Shown: positions 8,075 through 15,025 of the stretch, piece by piece
How the letters are laid out: the number at the start of each line of letters is the position of its first letter
How positions within the stretch are numbered: position 1 is the first letter of the stretch
Notes under the pieces: model-generated
Database searches by the model: none
The model's input: only the letters and a program-made list of their open reading frames with translations
Told to the model about the DNA's origin: nothing
Made by a program: the position numbers and the translations under genes
Assembly: GCA_001513505.1 (NCBI GenBank)
Contig: LFTM01000281.1
Span: 1-20,679, forward strand
DNA length: 20,679 nucleotides
Direction of reading: 5' to 3'
Origin: Clostridiales bacterium DTU092
GTDB lineage: Bacteria > Bacillota > Clostridia > Caldicoprobacterales > Caldicoprobacteraceae

Positions 8075-8686
8075 CTAGCAGCAGGAAATAAGATCTCCGC
8101 CAAGACATTCACACAGGCAATCAGCACAGTACAGGGCGGCACAGATATCGCAGCAGTCGGATGAACTGCTGCCGGGTACCCCCCTGTATGAATGGTTCGG
8201 TTGTCTGTTCCTGTTAAACGAATTATGGAGCAGGCTTAAAGCATTACGGTATTCCTGATTGCCCGGATCCATATTCACTGCCGTCTGCAAACTGGAATAG
8301 GCGTCAGAATACCATCCCTTTCTCCACAGAATAATTCCGTTTAAATAATACCATTCGGCATTCCTGTCATATATATTTCTCAACAGGGCTTCAGCCTGGT
8401 CGTAGTCTCCTGCATTTACCCTTTCCCTTACCTGTTCAATAAGGCTATCACCATAATATCCATATGAATTATTATTATTCCAATATGCTTCATTACCGGC
8501 AGATTTGTTCCCCATCAAAATAGAGTAAGCCTCGTTTACTTCCTGAAGCTTCTCCTTTGCAACCTCTTCCAGATCGGTTCCGGCAAATTTGTCCGGATGA
8601 TATTTCTTTACCAACTTTCTATATGCTGCCTTGATCTCCTGCTCGGTAGCGTTCGGCCTTACACCTAGAACCTTGTATGGATTCAT
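8075..8686 (-). CDS. DnaJ-domain protein with TPR-like region and Cys-rich tail
   Basis: The 203-residue protein starts with a J domain (about 1-63) with the HPD tripeptide at 30-32, so it should stimulate an Hsp70 (DnaK) ATPase. It lacks the Gly/Phe and zinc-finger regions of DnaJ itself. Residues about 95-150 look like a pair of TPR-type helices (AEALLRNIYDRNAEWYYLNG and following). The last 26 residues hold nine cysteines (pattern CC-C-C-C-C-C-CC, ending GGDLISCC), which could bind metal or anchor the protein. GGGGGAAGGG precedes the ATG at 8686. The start overlaps the end of the DUF5685 gene by 68 nt, implying cotranscription and perhaps coupled translation. Client unknown. Confidence 0.9.
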   Translation of the reverse strand: MNPYKVLGVRPNATEQEIKAAYRKLVKKYHPDKFAGTDLEEVAKEKLQEVNEAYSILMGNKSAGNEAYWNNNNSYGYYGDSLIEQVRERVNAGDYDQAEALLRNIYDRNAEWYYLNGIILWRKGWYSDAYSSLQTAVNMDPGNQEYRNALSLLHNSFNRNRQPNHSYRGVPGSSSSDCCDICAALYCADCLCECLGGDLISCC

Positions 8687-9545
8687 CTTTCCCTTCCCCC
8701 TCGTTTAACACCATTTTAGTCTTATAGGCCAGCCCCAGATAAATTATATTCTCCAGCAGTTCAGCATTCTGCTTTATATCCAGAAGTTCGTAAGCTTTTC
8801 CTATCTCAGCCAAACAGGTCTGCAATACAAATTCAACTTCATGACGGCTACTATCTCTAATCCGGGAGGCAGAACTGTTTTTCCCGTACTTTAAAACCAA
8901 TACATTATAGCTGTTGGATTTAATATCGTCTTCTATATCGGAATAGGCATCCAGTATGTAGATCCATTTCCCTAAATTATATCCCATCCACTCCAGAACC
9001 CTCCTGGTTGTCCCCTGCTGTTGTGATGATGAAATCACCAGCGACAGCAGTTTTGCAAAGGGATCGGAAGCATGATCTATGGAGAGGATTCCCTCTGTCT
9101 CGATGGAATGCAATCTGTCCAGATACTCATGTACAGCCTTATATATCCGGGGATACACAGTTTCAACCCTGTCTGCAAAAGGCTTAATCATCCTGGAGGC
9201 TAACAAAGCAAAAAAGTTTCTGTCATCCTTCCAGTTATCCAGAAGCTTATGGTATGCCATCAAAACGTTTATCATGGCGGCATAATCCACAGCCTGGTTT
9301 GCTTTTACCACCGGCTTTGACTTAAAGGGATTGGCAATACACTTTTCAAAGCGTACGTTTTCCTTGCATCCCTCAATTGAAGAATTAAGCAAAGCAAGGA
9401 AAGCTGCATCATATGTAACGGTAAACCGGCAGAGAGAATTATATCTCTTACCCAACGCCTTACATATCCCGCAGTAATAACTTCTGAAACATATATAATC
9501 CTTAACCTTTAATTCCGGCTTTAAAGGTTCAACATACCCAAACAT
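8619..9545 (-). CDS. DUF5685-family protein
   Basis: A 308-residue, mostly helical cytoplasmic protein. The N-terminus MFGYVEPLKPELKVKDY and the following FRSYYCGICKALGKRY are the hallmark of the DUF5685 family, commonly encoded beside a J-domain protein in Clostridia. Cysteines C19, C25, C28 and C39 in the first 40 residues could form a metal site. Aspartates cluster in LDAYSDIEDDIKSNSYN (about 201-217), which recalls acidic metal-binding helices of prenyl-synthase folds, but that is inference. AAAGGGG lies 5 nt before the ATG at 9545. The final 20 or so residues lie in the 68-nt overlap with the DnaJ-domain gene and look like a non-conserved tail. Function unknown. Confidence 0.85.
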   Translation of the reverse strand: MFGYVEPLKPELKVKDYICFRSYYCGICKALGKRYNSLCRFTVTYDAAFLALLNSSIEGCKENVRFEKCIANPFKSKPVVKANQAVDYAAMINVLMAYHKLLDNWKDDRNFFALLASRMIKPFADRVETVYPRIYKAVHEYLDRLHSIETEGILSIDHASDPFAKLLSLVISSSQQQGTTRRVLEWMGYNLGKWIYILDAYSDIEDDIKSNSYNVLVLKYGKNSSASRIRDSSRHEVEFVLQTCLAEIGKAYELLDIKQNAELLENIIYLGLAYKTKMVLNEGEGKDESIQGSRCKAERYRAGDQGSI

Positions 9546-9577
9546 TTATACCCCTTTATTCGACATTATTTAAAATG

Positions 9578-9606
9578 ATTATACCATAGTTTTTACATTA
9601 GACACA
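9578..9606 (-). promoter_or_regulatory. Promoter of the DUF5685-DnaJ operon
   Basis: On the minus strand, extended -10 TGGTATAAT (TATAAT at 9578-9583) with a weak -35 TGTGTC (9601-9606) at 17 nt. The leader to the ATG at 9545 is short. The core ATGGTATAATCAT is identical to the core before the receiver gene. Confidence 0.6.
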
Positions 9607-9687
9607 GGGGAATTCATATTTTTACATCCATGGGCTTTTTCATTACGTCCTAACTATAAATGATATAAGGTCAGATACAACAGCCTG

Positions 9688-10794
9688 TTATCTATACACA
9701 CCATACTCCAGAGCTGTATCAATAAATACCCTGTAGTTTTTCTCTGTAACCGGTGAAAGAGGAACATTTATAGGACTTGCAGTCGGCATTATTATGAATC
9801 CACCACCCTCTTTTGCTGCTTCCATGCATTTTATAGTGATGTTTCTCATTTCTTCTTCGGATGCCGTCTCCAGATCCCTGAGCTGTATATTGCCCATTAT
9901 ACAGAAGTGTGAACCATACAGTCTTTTTACTTCTTTCAGTTCGATATCCCCTGAAGGAGGTGCCTCAACGGGATCCAGCGCATCCGCTTCCATCTCCACA
10001 ATATGAGGCAAAGCGTCCTTAATACGCCCGTGACAGTGTATTCTTGCCAGCTTTCCATAGTCATGGATAAGCTGTATCATCTTTTTATCATAGTTGCATA
10101 CAAACTTGTGAAAATATTCTGTACTCAAATACGGGGGTGTAGCATACTCAGGACCAACAATACGAAACAATGGACCGGCTCCTTTTTTAAGCATGTCGTT
10201 TAAGAAGAACATGCGCTCTTCCGCAATTTTGTCAAGAAGCTTTATAAACGTGTTTGTATCGGTATATGCTTTTACGGTAAAATCCCCAAAATGAAAAAGC
10301 TCCGCTGCTGTACACAAGGGATCTGCTATATCCACCGATATTATACCCTTATCTCCCAAGGCTTCTTCAATACTCTTAAGATGGGAAGTATCAACGGGAA
10401 CAAGATCATCCGGTATGGATAGATATTTTTCGATATCATAATCGTCCTTGACAAAATGTTCAACGTGCCATACAGTGTTAATCCCACAGTCAATCCTGTC
10501 CAGCTTTGTAAGTTCCCCTTTAGGGGTGGTTAAAGTAACCCGTATATACGTACTCTTCCCTTCCCTCCATTTCTCTACCCTGGTATGCTCCTGCACATAC
10601 CGGTTTACCATTGAAACACCCGTCATATATATACAATCAGTCTTTTCCCGTATATAATCCATGAGTGGCCTATAGGACTCCTGTTGGTTTTCAAAGCTGT
10701 CTGAATTCCACCCTACAAGTTCATAAGTTGATATGGGTACCCTGTCAGGAATCCCGCCTTTTAACGCCTTTATAAGTCGCTCCCGCGAATTCAT
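9688..10794 (-). CDS. Uroporphyrinogen decarboxylase (URO-D) superfamily protein
   Basis: A 368-residue TIM-barrel protein of the URO-D/methyltransferase superfamily. The N-terminus MNSRERLIKALKGGIPDRVP is the classic opening of the group. ATG at 10794 has AGAGGA 6 nt upstream; an in-frame ATG at 10842 with AAGGGGG adds 16 residues and is the alternative. It is not expected to be HemE: there are no heme genes nearby and the sequence belongs to the MtaA-like side. MtaA-type methyltransferases bind zinc through H-x-C; here the aligned stretch is HCHG (253-256), so the Cys ligand seems shifted or replaced by His. No corrinoid protein is encoded in the window. Members often sit with sugar-catabolism genes. 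Reaction unknown. Confidence 0.85.
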   Translation of the reverse strand: MNSRERLIKALKGGIPDRVPISTYELVGWNSDSFENQQESYRPLMDYIREKTDCIYMTGVSMVNRYVQEHTRVEKWREGKSTYIRVTLTTPKGELTKLDRIDCGINTVWHVEHFVKDDYDIEKYLSIPDDLVPVDTSHLKSIEEALGDKGIISVDIADPLCTAAELFHFGDFTVKAYTDTNTFIKLLDKIAEERMFFLNDMLKKGAGPLFRIVGPEYATPPYLSTEYFHKFVCNYDKKMIQLIHDYGKLARIHCHGRIKDALPHIVEMEADALDPVEAPPSGDIELKEVKRLYGSHFCIMGNIQLRDLETASEEEMRNITIKCMEAAKEGGGFIIMPTASPINVPLSPVTEKNYRVFIDTALEYGVYR

Positions 10795-10886
10795 ACAACA
10801 TCCTCTTTCTATAATCCCTCTTGAGTCTTGCCTGTCATTCATGAGCCCCCTTAAAAAGACTTGTTAAAAATCCTTGCCATATAAGT

Positions 10887-10915
10887 ATTTTATATGTTCC
10901 TGATCTGGATTACAA
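10887..10915 (-). promoter_or_regulatory. Promoter of the URO-D-like gene
   Basis: On the minus strand, -35 TTGTAA (10910-10915), 17-nt spacer, -10 TAAAAT (10887-10892). It lies about 45-75 nt before the two possible starts of the gene. Confidence 0.5.
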
Positions 10916-10927
10916 TGTTAGCATTGT
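10912..10927. promoter_or_regulatory. Candidate operator, perfect 6-4-6 palindrome
   Basis: ACAATG-TTAG-CATTGT is a perfect inverted repeat that overlaps the -35 box of the URO-D-like gene's promoter, a position expected for a repressor. No regulator gene for it is in the window. Confidence 0.45.
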
Positions 10928-11030
10928 TTCAGCATTTGTATGCATGTGTAATTGACATCTGCTAATGGGATGGTTTTCTTGTAACAATAGATTTTTGTCC
11001 AGGTTTACTTATCCTGACTGCAATAAAAAA

Positions 11031-11074
11031 AGCCGGCTACCCGATAATACATACATAAAATCGAACAGCCGGCT
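11031..11074 (-). terminator. Bidirectional terminator after tRNA-Arg
   Basis: The 8-nt repeat AGCCGGCT occurs at 11031-11038 and 11067-11074 in inverted orientation with a 28-nt loop, flanked by an A-run (11025-11030; T-run on the minus strand) and a T-run on the plus side (11074-11078). It ends tRNA transcription on the minus strand. A second hairpin, AAACCTTGA-AACA-TCAAGGTTT (11085-11106), lies between it and the tRNA and may aid 3' processing. Confidence 0.7.
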
Positions 11075-11113
11075 TTTTCCGTTGAAACCTTGAAACATCA
11101 AGGTTTACTGTCC

Positions 11114-11189
11114 TGGTGCGCCTGGCGGGATTCGAACCCACGGCCTTTCGAGTCGGAGTCGAACACTCTATCCACTGAGCTACAGGCGC
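11114..11189 (-). tRNA. tRNA-Arg (anticodon CCG)
   Basis: A complete 76-nt cloverleaf on the minus strand. Acceptor GCGCCTG pairs with CAGGCGC, the anticodon stem is TTCGA/TCGAA with loop CTCCGAC (anticodon CCG, reading CGG), and the T arm is GTGGG-TTCGAAT-CCCGC. The discriminator A and the CCA end are encoded. It has its own promoter and terminator. Confidence 0.96.
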
Positions 11190-11201
11190 CTGTGCCTTGT
11201 T

Positions 11202-11231
11202 ATTATACCACAATGTCACATGTTAAATCAA
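11202..11231 (-). promoter_or_regulatory. Promoter of tRNA-Arg
   Basis: On the minus strand, -35 TTGATT (11226-11231), 18-nt spacer, perfect -10 TATAAT (11202-11207), ending about 13 nt before the tRNA 5' end. Confidence 0.7.
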
Positions 11232-11262
11232 TATTTTATAGTTGTAAAGTGTGTTTATTCCG

Positions 11263-11278
11263 TGTCTGACAACAGACA
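11263..11278. repeat. 6-4-6 palindrome between tRNA and receiver gene
   Basis: TGTCTG-ACAA-CAGACA is a perfect inverted repeat in the divergent gap. The A-run lies on the wrong side for a terminator of either neighbour. It could be an operator for the receiver gene or chance. Confidence 0.3.
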
Positions 11279-11355
11279 AAAAACCTCAGTCTTATCTATA
11301 AAAGTACATTAATTTTATAAAAACTTAAATCGACCTTCTCAATACATTTATTAGA

Positions 11356-11364
11356 TGGTATAAT
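11356..11364 (+). promoter_or_regulatory. Extended -10 promoter of the receiver gene
   Basis: TGG-TATAAT (TATAAT at 11359-11364) has the TGn extension; no good -35 lies at 17 nt. Transcription would start near 11371, after the first in-frame ATG at 11366, so translation must begin at 11393 or 11402. Confidence 0.55.
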
Positions 11365-11401
11365 CATGCATGTGATTACTATGAGAGAAGGGATGGATAC
11401 C

Positions 11402-11791
11402 ATGATTTTGCGCGTCATGATGGTCGACAGCAATTACGATGATCGGCGTGACATCGACAATAAAGTCAAATGGGTCGAAAATGATTTTGAATTGGTTGGT
11501 GAAGCAAACAACGGTGAAGAAGCCCTTTCTCTTCTCCCTCATGTTTCACCACATGTGATATTTACCGAGATCCGTATGCCGAAAATGGATGGCATCACAT
11601 TTATTGAGAATGCAAAAAAAAGATGGCCAAACATAAAATATGTTATTGTAAGCCACTACGATTACTTTGACTACCTGCGCCAGGCAATGAAAGTAGGTGC
11701 TTATGATTATATACTTAAGCCAGTGAAAGCTGATGAGATCAATAACGTGCTATTACGAGCCAAGATTGAAATTGAAACGGGCGTACGATAA
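11402..11791 (+). CDS. Stand-alone response-regulator receiver domain lacking the phosphoacceptor Asp
   Basis: A 129-residue CheY-like receiver most like the YesN/AraC-type regulators, but without any output domain. ATG at 11402 follows AAGGGATGG; ATG at 11393 is the alternative, and an upstream ATG at 11366 lies before the predicted transcription start. The site that normally reads T-D-I-R-M-P is TEIRMPKMDG, so the phosphorylated Asp is Glu (E56). The acidic pair is VDS, with one of two residues lost. The Ser/Thr (S84 in IVSHYDYF) and Lys (K106 in LKPV) are kept. Glu at this place often mimics phosphorylation, so the fold may be locked active, acting by protein contact. Arginine codons are mostly CGN, while neighbours use many AGA/AGG, a hint of different origin. 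It could also be a remnant of a longer regulator. Confidence 0.85.
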   Translation: MILRVMMVDSNYDDRRDIDNKVKWVENDFELVGEANNGEEALSLLPHVSPHVIFTEIRMPKMDGITFIENAKKRWPNIKYVIVSHYDYFDYLRQAMKVGAYDYILKPVKADEINNVLLRAKIEIETGVR

Positions 11792-11834
11792 TATTTCTGA
11801 TAAAAAAATAATCCGTATTATATAGGAACATACA

Positions 11835-11860
11835 AAAGACCACCTGTACAGGTGGTCTTT
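11835..11860. terminator. Bidirectional terminator between receiver gene and cdaR
   Basis: A perfect 26-bp palindrome with A-run and T-run ends and centre TGTACA lies between the convergent stops at 11791 and 11865. It can end transcription from both sides. Confidence 0.85.
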
Positions 11861-11864
11861 ATTA

Positions 11865-13076
11865 CTACTCTATTTTTACTACCGCCTCATTGGGCTCTAT
11901 AGCTACCAGCTCAACGCCGGCCGGTATATCTGCCATGATTCTTAACCTGTTCTCACCCCTGGAAATATTGGACACATCTACATATAATCTAACCGCTTCT
12001 TCATCTATACTGTTTATTACTGAAACCGGACCCCGAATGACAATCTCGGAACCGTCGGTCTCCAGTACAGCTTCAACGTTCTGTGGTTTGTTAATCATCT
12101 CAATATTGTTTATCTTCAGGGTTTTTTCGATATTTTTCTCTTTAATTCGTACCAGAACATCTACTTCTTTTGGGCTTGGCTGCGCTATTGTTATACCGTC
12201 AAGTAACTGCAGCTTCAGTGTTCTTTTTACATCCGTTGATGCTTCATTTATATCCAAAATCTCGGTTCCGATAGACTGCATACTGTCAAGAATGGATTTT
12301 TCACCGCTAACGGTTACCTGCAGGGGATAAACCTCCACCCCTACCACTTCATAGTTTTCTGCCGGAGTGCCCGCTATATTGGGTTTTACAGGTAAAACCT
12401 TTACAGGATACACCGGTATGGTCACAATGGCATATTGGGGTTCAACATTGATGTATCTTGACTCCACTACCTGTCCGTCCTCATCTATCAGCGTAATGGG
12501 GAGCGAGTTTTCAACGGTTGACGTTACGTCTTTTAGTTCTAGCTCCACCCTTGCCTGATGAAGCCTGTCTATCAATATCTCGGGACCTGACACCCTGACG
12601 GTCTCAGCTGGTTTTATTTTATATGGATATACAAGAAAACCGGAGGCTTGCTCCACATTGATATCGGGTACCAAAGGAAGATTTTTGGATACCAGCCTAT
12701 CCACCCTGACCAGTATTTCAGGCTTGCGTCTTATGCTGACACCGGTAGGAAGTCCTTGTATATCTGCAAACAGCTTATGTTCACCCGGCTCGTTTATAAC
12801 AGACAAATCAAGAGAACATTTTACCTGTTCAACGTCTACCCTTTCCAGATCACGGGCCCGTCCCTTTACCGATATAGTCACTTTATCGGATATATCAAAT
12901 ACCAGTGATAGTCCCTTAGCCCTAAATTTAGCTTCATTAACTATTTCCACAGGTATATTGTCATAGCTTCTGGAGATTTCAGGATTTTGCTCTCTTATCG
13001 CAACAAGCCACAGTATAATTGCAAATATAACAGATATTATTTTCAGTGCGAGATTCTTACTAAATCCGTTAGCCAT
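11865..13076 (-). CDS. cdaR: CdaR, YbbR-domain regulator of diadenylate cyclase
   Basis: A 403-residue membrane-anchored protein. A single N-terminal transmembrane helix (about 10-27, ALKIISVIFAIILWLVAI) is followed by several extracellular YbbR repeats of about 80-90 residues with motifs such as NIPVEIVN (40-47) and later VxVSGP/VTVSGE turns. CdaR binds the cyclase CdaA at the membrane and tunes c-di-AMP synthesis. The gene overlaps the end of cdaA by 8 nt, so the two are cotranscribed and coupled. In many Firmicutes glmM follows; here a bidirectional terminator does, so the operon ends with cdaR. Length is normal for Clostridia. Confidence 0.93.
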   Translation of the reverse strand: MANGFSKNLALKIISVIFAIILWLVAIREQNPEISRSYDNIPVEIVNEAKFRAKGLSLVFDISDKVTISVKGRARDLERVDVEQVKCSLDLSVINEPGEHKLFADIQGLPTGVSIRRKPEILVRVDRLVSKNLPLVPDINVEQASGFLVYPYKIKPAETVRVSGPEILIDRLHQARVELELKDVTSTVENSLPITLIDEDGQVVESRYINVEPQYAIVTIPVYPVKVLPVKPNIAGTPAENYEVVGVEVYPLQVTVSGEKSILDSMQSIGTEILDINEASTDVKRTLKLQLLDGITIAQPSPKEVDVLVRIKEKNIEKTLKINNIEMINKPQNVEAVLETDGSEIVIRGPVSVINSIDEEAVRLYVDVSNISRGENRLRIMADIPAGVELVAIEPNEAVVKIE

Positions 13077-13920
13077 CCTTAGACCTCCATTTAATCAAAT
13101 TGAACGGCTTAGGCTCTTTATCTCCTATGTATACCTTTTCCAGTATATCCTTTAACCCCTTTCCATCAAGATACCGGGTCAGCTTTCCATCGTTGGCAAG
13201 AGAAATAACTCCGGTTTCCTCCGAAACAATTATTGCCAATGCATCTGACACTTCGGATATCCCCAGAGCGGCTCTGTGACGCGTTCCCAACTGTTTGCTT
13301 AAATTTGGATTTTCTGTCAACGGTAAAAAACAGCCCGCCGCTATTATCCTTGTTTCACGAATTATTACGGCACCATCGTGTAATGGAGTATTAGGTACGA
13401 ATATGTTCTCCAGCAACTCCCGGGTTAAGTGGGCATCTAACCTGGTTCCCGTCTCCACAACATCGTTAAGCCCTGTCTTTCCTTCAATAACGATAAGGGC
13501 ACCAATTTGTTCGCTGGCCAGATTCTGAACAGCCTCAACTATATCATTAATTACCGCAGAAATGTTTTCATCATTCTGACTGAACGCAACTTTTTCGAAT
13601 ATTTTACCTCTGCCTATCTGTTCCAAAGCTCTTCTAAGCTCCGGCTGAAAGACGATCAGCAAAGCAATGACACCCAGTTGAGCAGTATTTCTAAGTATCA
13701 TAAAAATAGTATTAAGTTTTAAAATATCGCTTAACCATGTGACAAACAACAATGTAGCCAGGCCCTTCAAAACCTGTTCTGCACGGGTTTCCCGAATTAA
13801 CAACATCAGTTTATACAAAACATAGGCTACAATGGCTACATCAACTGCATGGAGTAATATATCAGGGAACTGAAAATATGGCTCCAAATAAGAAATGATA
13901 TTTGAAAGCCATGCCCACAT
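13069..13920 (-). CDS. cdaA: CdaA, membrane diadenylate cyclase
   Basis: Makes cyclic di-AMP from two ATP; this messenger controls potassium and osmolyte balance and cell-wall state in Firmicutes. The 283-residue protein has three N-terminal membrane helices (about 22-42, 52-67, 76-91), then the DisA_N/DAC catalytic domain with the two signature motifs DGA (182-184, in PLHDGAVI) and RHR (214-216, in GTRHRAALG), both intact. Length and architecture match CdaA, not DisA. ATG at 13920 follows AAGGGGTGG. A perfect hairpin lies directly upstream of the ribosome site, so translation may be controlled by RNA structure. Followed by overlapping cdaR. Confidence 0.97.
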   Translation of the reverse strand: MWAWLSNIISYLEPYFQFPDILLHAVDVAIVAYVLYKLMLLIRETRAEQVLKGLATLLFVTWLSDILKLNTIFMILRNTAQLGVIALLIVFQPELRRALEQIGRGKIFEKVAFSQNDENISAVINDIVEAVQNLASEQIGALIVIEGKTGLNDVVETGTRLDAHLTRELLENIFVPNTPLHDGAVIIRETRIIAAGCFLPLTENPNLSKQLGTRHRAALGISEVSDALAIIVSEETGVISLANDGKLTRYLDGKGLKDILEKVYIGDKEPKPFNLIKWRSKDG

Positions 13921-13934
13921 GCTTCCACCCCTTA

Positions 13935-13963
13935 CTAATCTAACCGCTAACCAGTTAGATTAG
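13935..13963 (-). promoter_or_regulatory. Hairpin in the cdaA 5' UTR next to the ribosome site
   Basis: CTAATCTAAC at 13935-13944 and GTTAGATTAG at 13954-13963 form a perfect 10-bp stem with a 9-nt loop (TGGTTAGCG on the RNA). It ends 4-5 nt before the Shine-Dalgarno AAGGGGTGG. No T-run follows, so it is not a terminator. Confidence 0.55.
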
Positions 13964-13982
13964 AAAAATCCCAATTATCTAT

Positions 13983-13988
13983 ATTATA
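13983..13988 (-). promoter_or_regulatory. -10 element of the cdaA-cdaR promoter
   Basis: TATAAT on the minus strand 118-nt gap 13921-14038, with only a poor -35 (TTTTAA) 17 nt upstream. The predicted transcript starts near 13976 and includes the hairpin at 13935-13963. Confidence 0.45.
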
Positions 13989-14038
13989 TACCAGCAAAAA
14001 TACGATTAAAAGATCCGTTTCTGATTTTTCTGCAAATT

Positions 14039-15013
14039 TCATATAACAATCGACACCGGGTATCCACAATTGCTGCATTTACCTTCTTTTAATCCTTTTA
14101 CTGATACAGAATACCCTCTTTCAACAACCTTATTGCCGCATTTGGGACAGTAGGTATCATTGTCTGCCCCTAAAACATTCCCGATGTAAACATAATTCAG
14201 AAATTTCCGGGCTACCTTTCTTAACTTGTAAATAACATCGGTGCGGGTGGCAGGCAGTTCCATCCGATAACCGGGGTAATACCTGGAAAGATGCCATGGT
14301 ATATTTTTATCGATTCCAGCCAACCAACGGGCCAAATCCTCTATTTCCCGGACATCATCGTTAAGACCTTCAATAATGAGCGTGGTTACTTCAACATGGG
14401 ATTCACCGGCAGCTTTCTCAACCGTTTGCTTAACCGTAGCCAAATCTCCACCGCACACATTTCTGTAAAACTCTTCGTTAAAAGCTTTGACATCTATGTT
14501 AAAGGCATCGATATAAGGAAGCAATTCCTTTAATGGCTCGGATTGAATATACCCGTTGGTAACCATAACGGTTTTTAGACCCTTTTCCTTGCATAACCGG
14601 GCGGTATCCAGTACATACTCATACCAGATAACCGGCTCGTTATAAGTAAAAGCAATCCCCACGCTGTCATATTCTATAGCCATATCCACCAATCTCTTGG
14701 GTTCAATATATGTTGTTACCTGTTCCATTTGAGATATATGCCAGTTCTGACAGAAGGAGCATCGGAAGTTGCACCACAGTCCTCCAACCGACAGAATGGC
14801 ACTACCGGGGTGGAAATGATACAAGGGCTTTTTCTCGATTGGATCCAGAGCTACGGAAGATACCTTTGCATAACCATCAGCGTTCAATCTTCCGCCTATA
14901 TTTCTTCTGTGCCTACATATTCCGGTCCTGCCCTCGGCTATTAAACAGTTATGAGGACAAAGCCTGCATCTAATCCTGCCATTTTCTTTGAAATAGAATA
15001 AAACCTCCCTCAT
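14039..15013 (-). CDS. amrS: AmmeMemoRadiSam system radical SAM enzyme
   Basis: Radical SAM protein of the three-part AmmeMemoRadiSam system, related to PflA-like activases; its reaction is, to my knowledge, not firmly established. I chose the ATG at 15013 because AGAAGG lies 8-9 nt upstream; a GTG at 15022 is possible. In the 324-residue product the 4Fe-4S motif is CNFRCSFCQNW (C81, C85, C88). N-terminal cysteines C16, C19, C23 and C33 (CRLCPHNC..GICRHR) and a C-terminal rubredoxin-like pair CPKCGNK and CSNCGYP (about 290-318) could bind more metal. It begins 12 nt after the Memo-AMMECR1 fusion, so the two form a complete two-gene system. Confidence 0.95.
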   Translation of the reverse strand: MREVLFYFKENGRIRCRLCPHNCLIAEGRTGICRHRRNIGGRLNADGYAKVSSVALDPIEKKPLYHFHPGSAILSVGGLWCNFRCSFCQNWHISQMEQVTTYIEPKRLVDMAIEYDSVGIAFTYNEPVIWYEYVLDTARLCKEKGLKTVMVTNGYIQSEPLKELLPYIDAFNIDVKAFNEEFYRNVCGGDLATVKQTVEKAAGESHVEVTTLIIEGLNDDVREIEDLARWLAGIDKNIPWHLSRYYPGYRMELPATRTDVIYKLRKVARKFLNYVYIGNVLGADNDTYCPKCGNKVVERGYSVSVKGLKEGKCSNCGYPVSIVI

Positions 15014-15025
15014 ACCGCACACCTT

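Noticed and set aside
10809..10838. Nine-codon leader peptide (MTGKTQEGL) before the URO-D-like gene
   Set aside because: It has a purine-rich site (AGGGGG) but no regulatory codon run or attenuator hairpin, and it lies within the alternative longer start of the gene.
9688..10842. Annotation of the URO-D-like gene as HemE of heme synthesis
   Set aside because: There are no heme genes nearby, the sequence matches the MtaA-like non-heme side, and it contains an HCHG metal-type motif.
11037..11219. 60-codon minus-strand frame over the tRNA
   Set aside because: It is a read-through of tRNA-Arg and its terminator hairpin, not a gene.
11263..11278. Palindrome as a terminator for the receiver gene or tRNA
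   Set aside because: It lies upstream of both genes and no T-run follows it in either reading direction.
11890..12330. 146-codon open frame on the plus strand inside cdaR
   Set aside because: It mirrors the cdaR codons, is Ser/Thr-rich with no domain and has no ribosome site.
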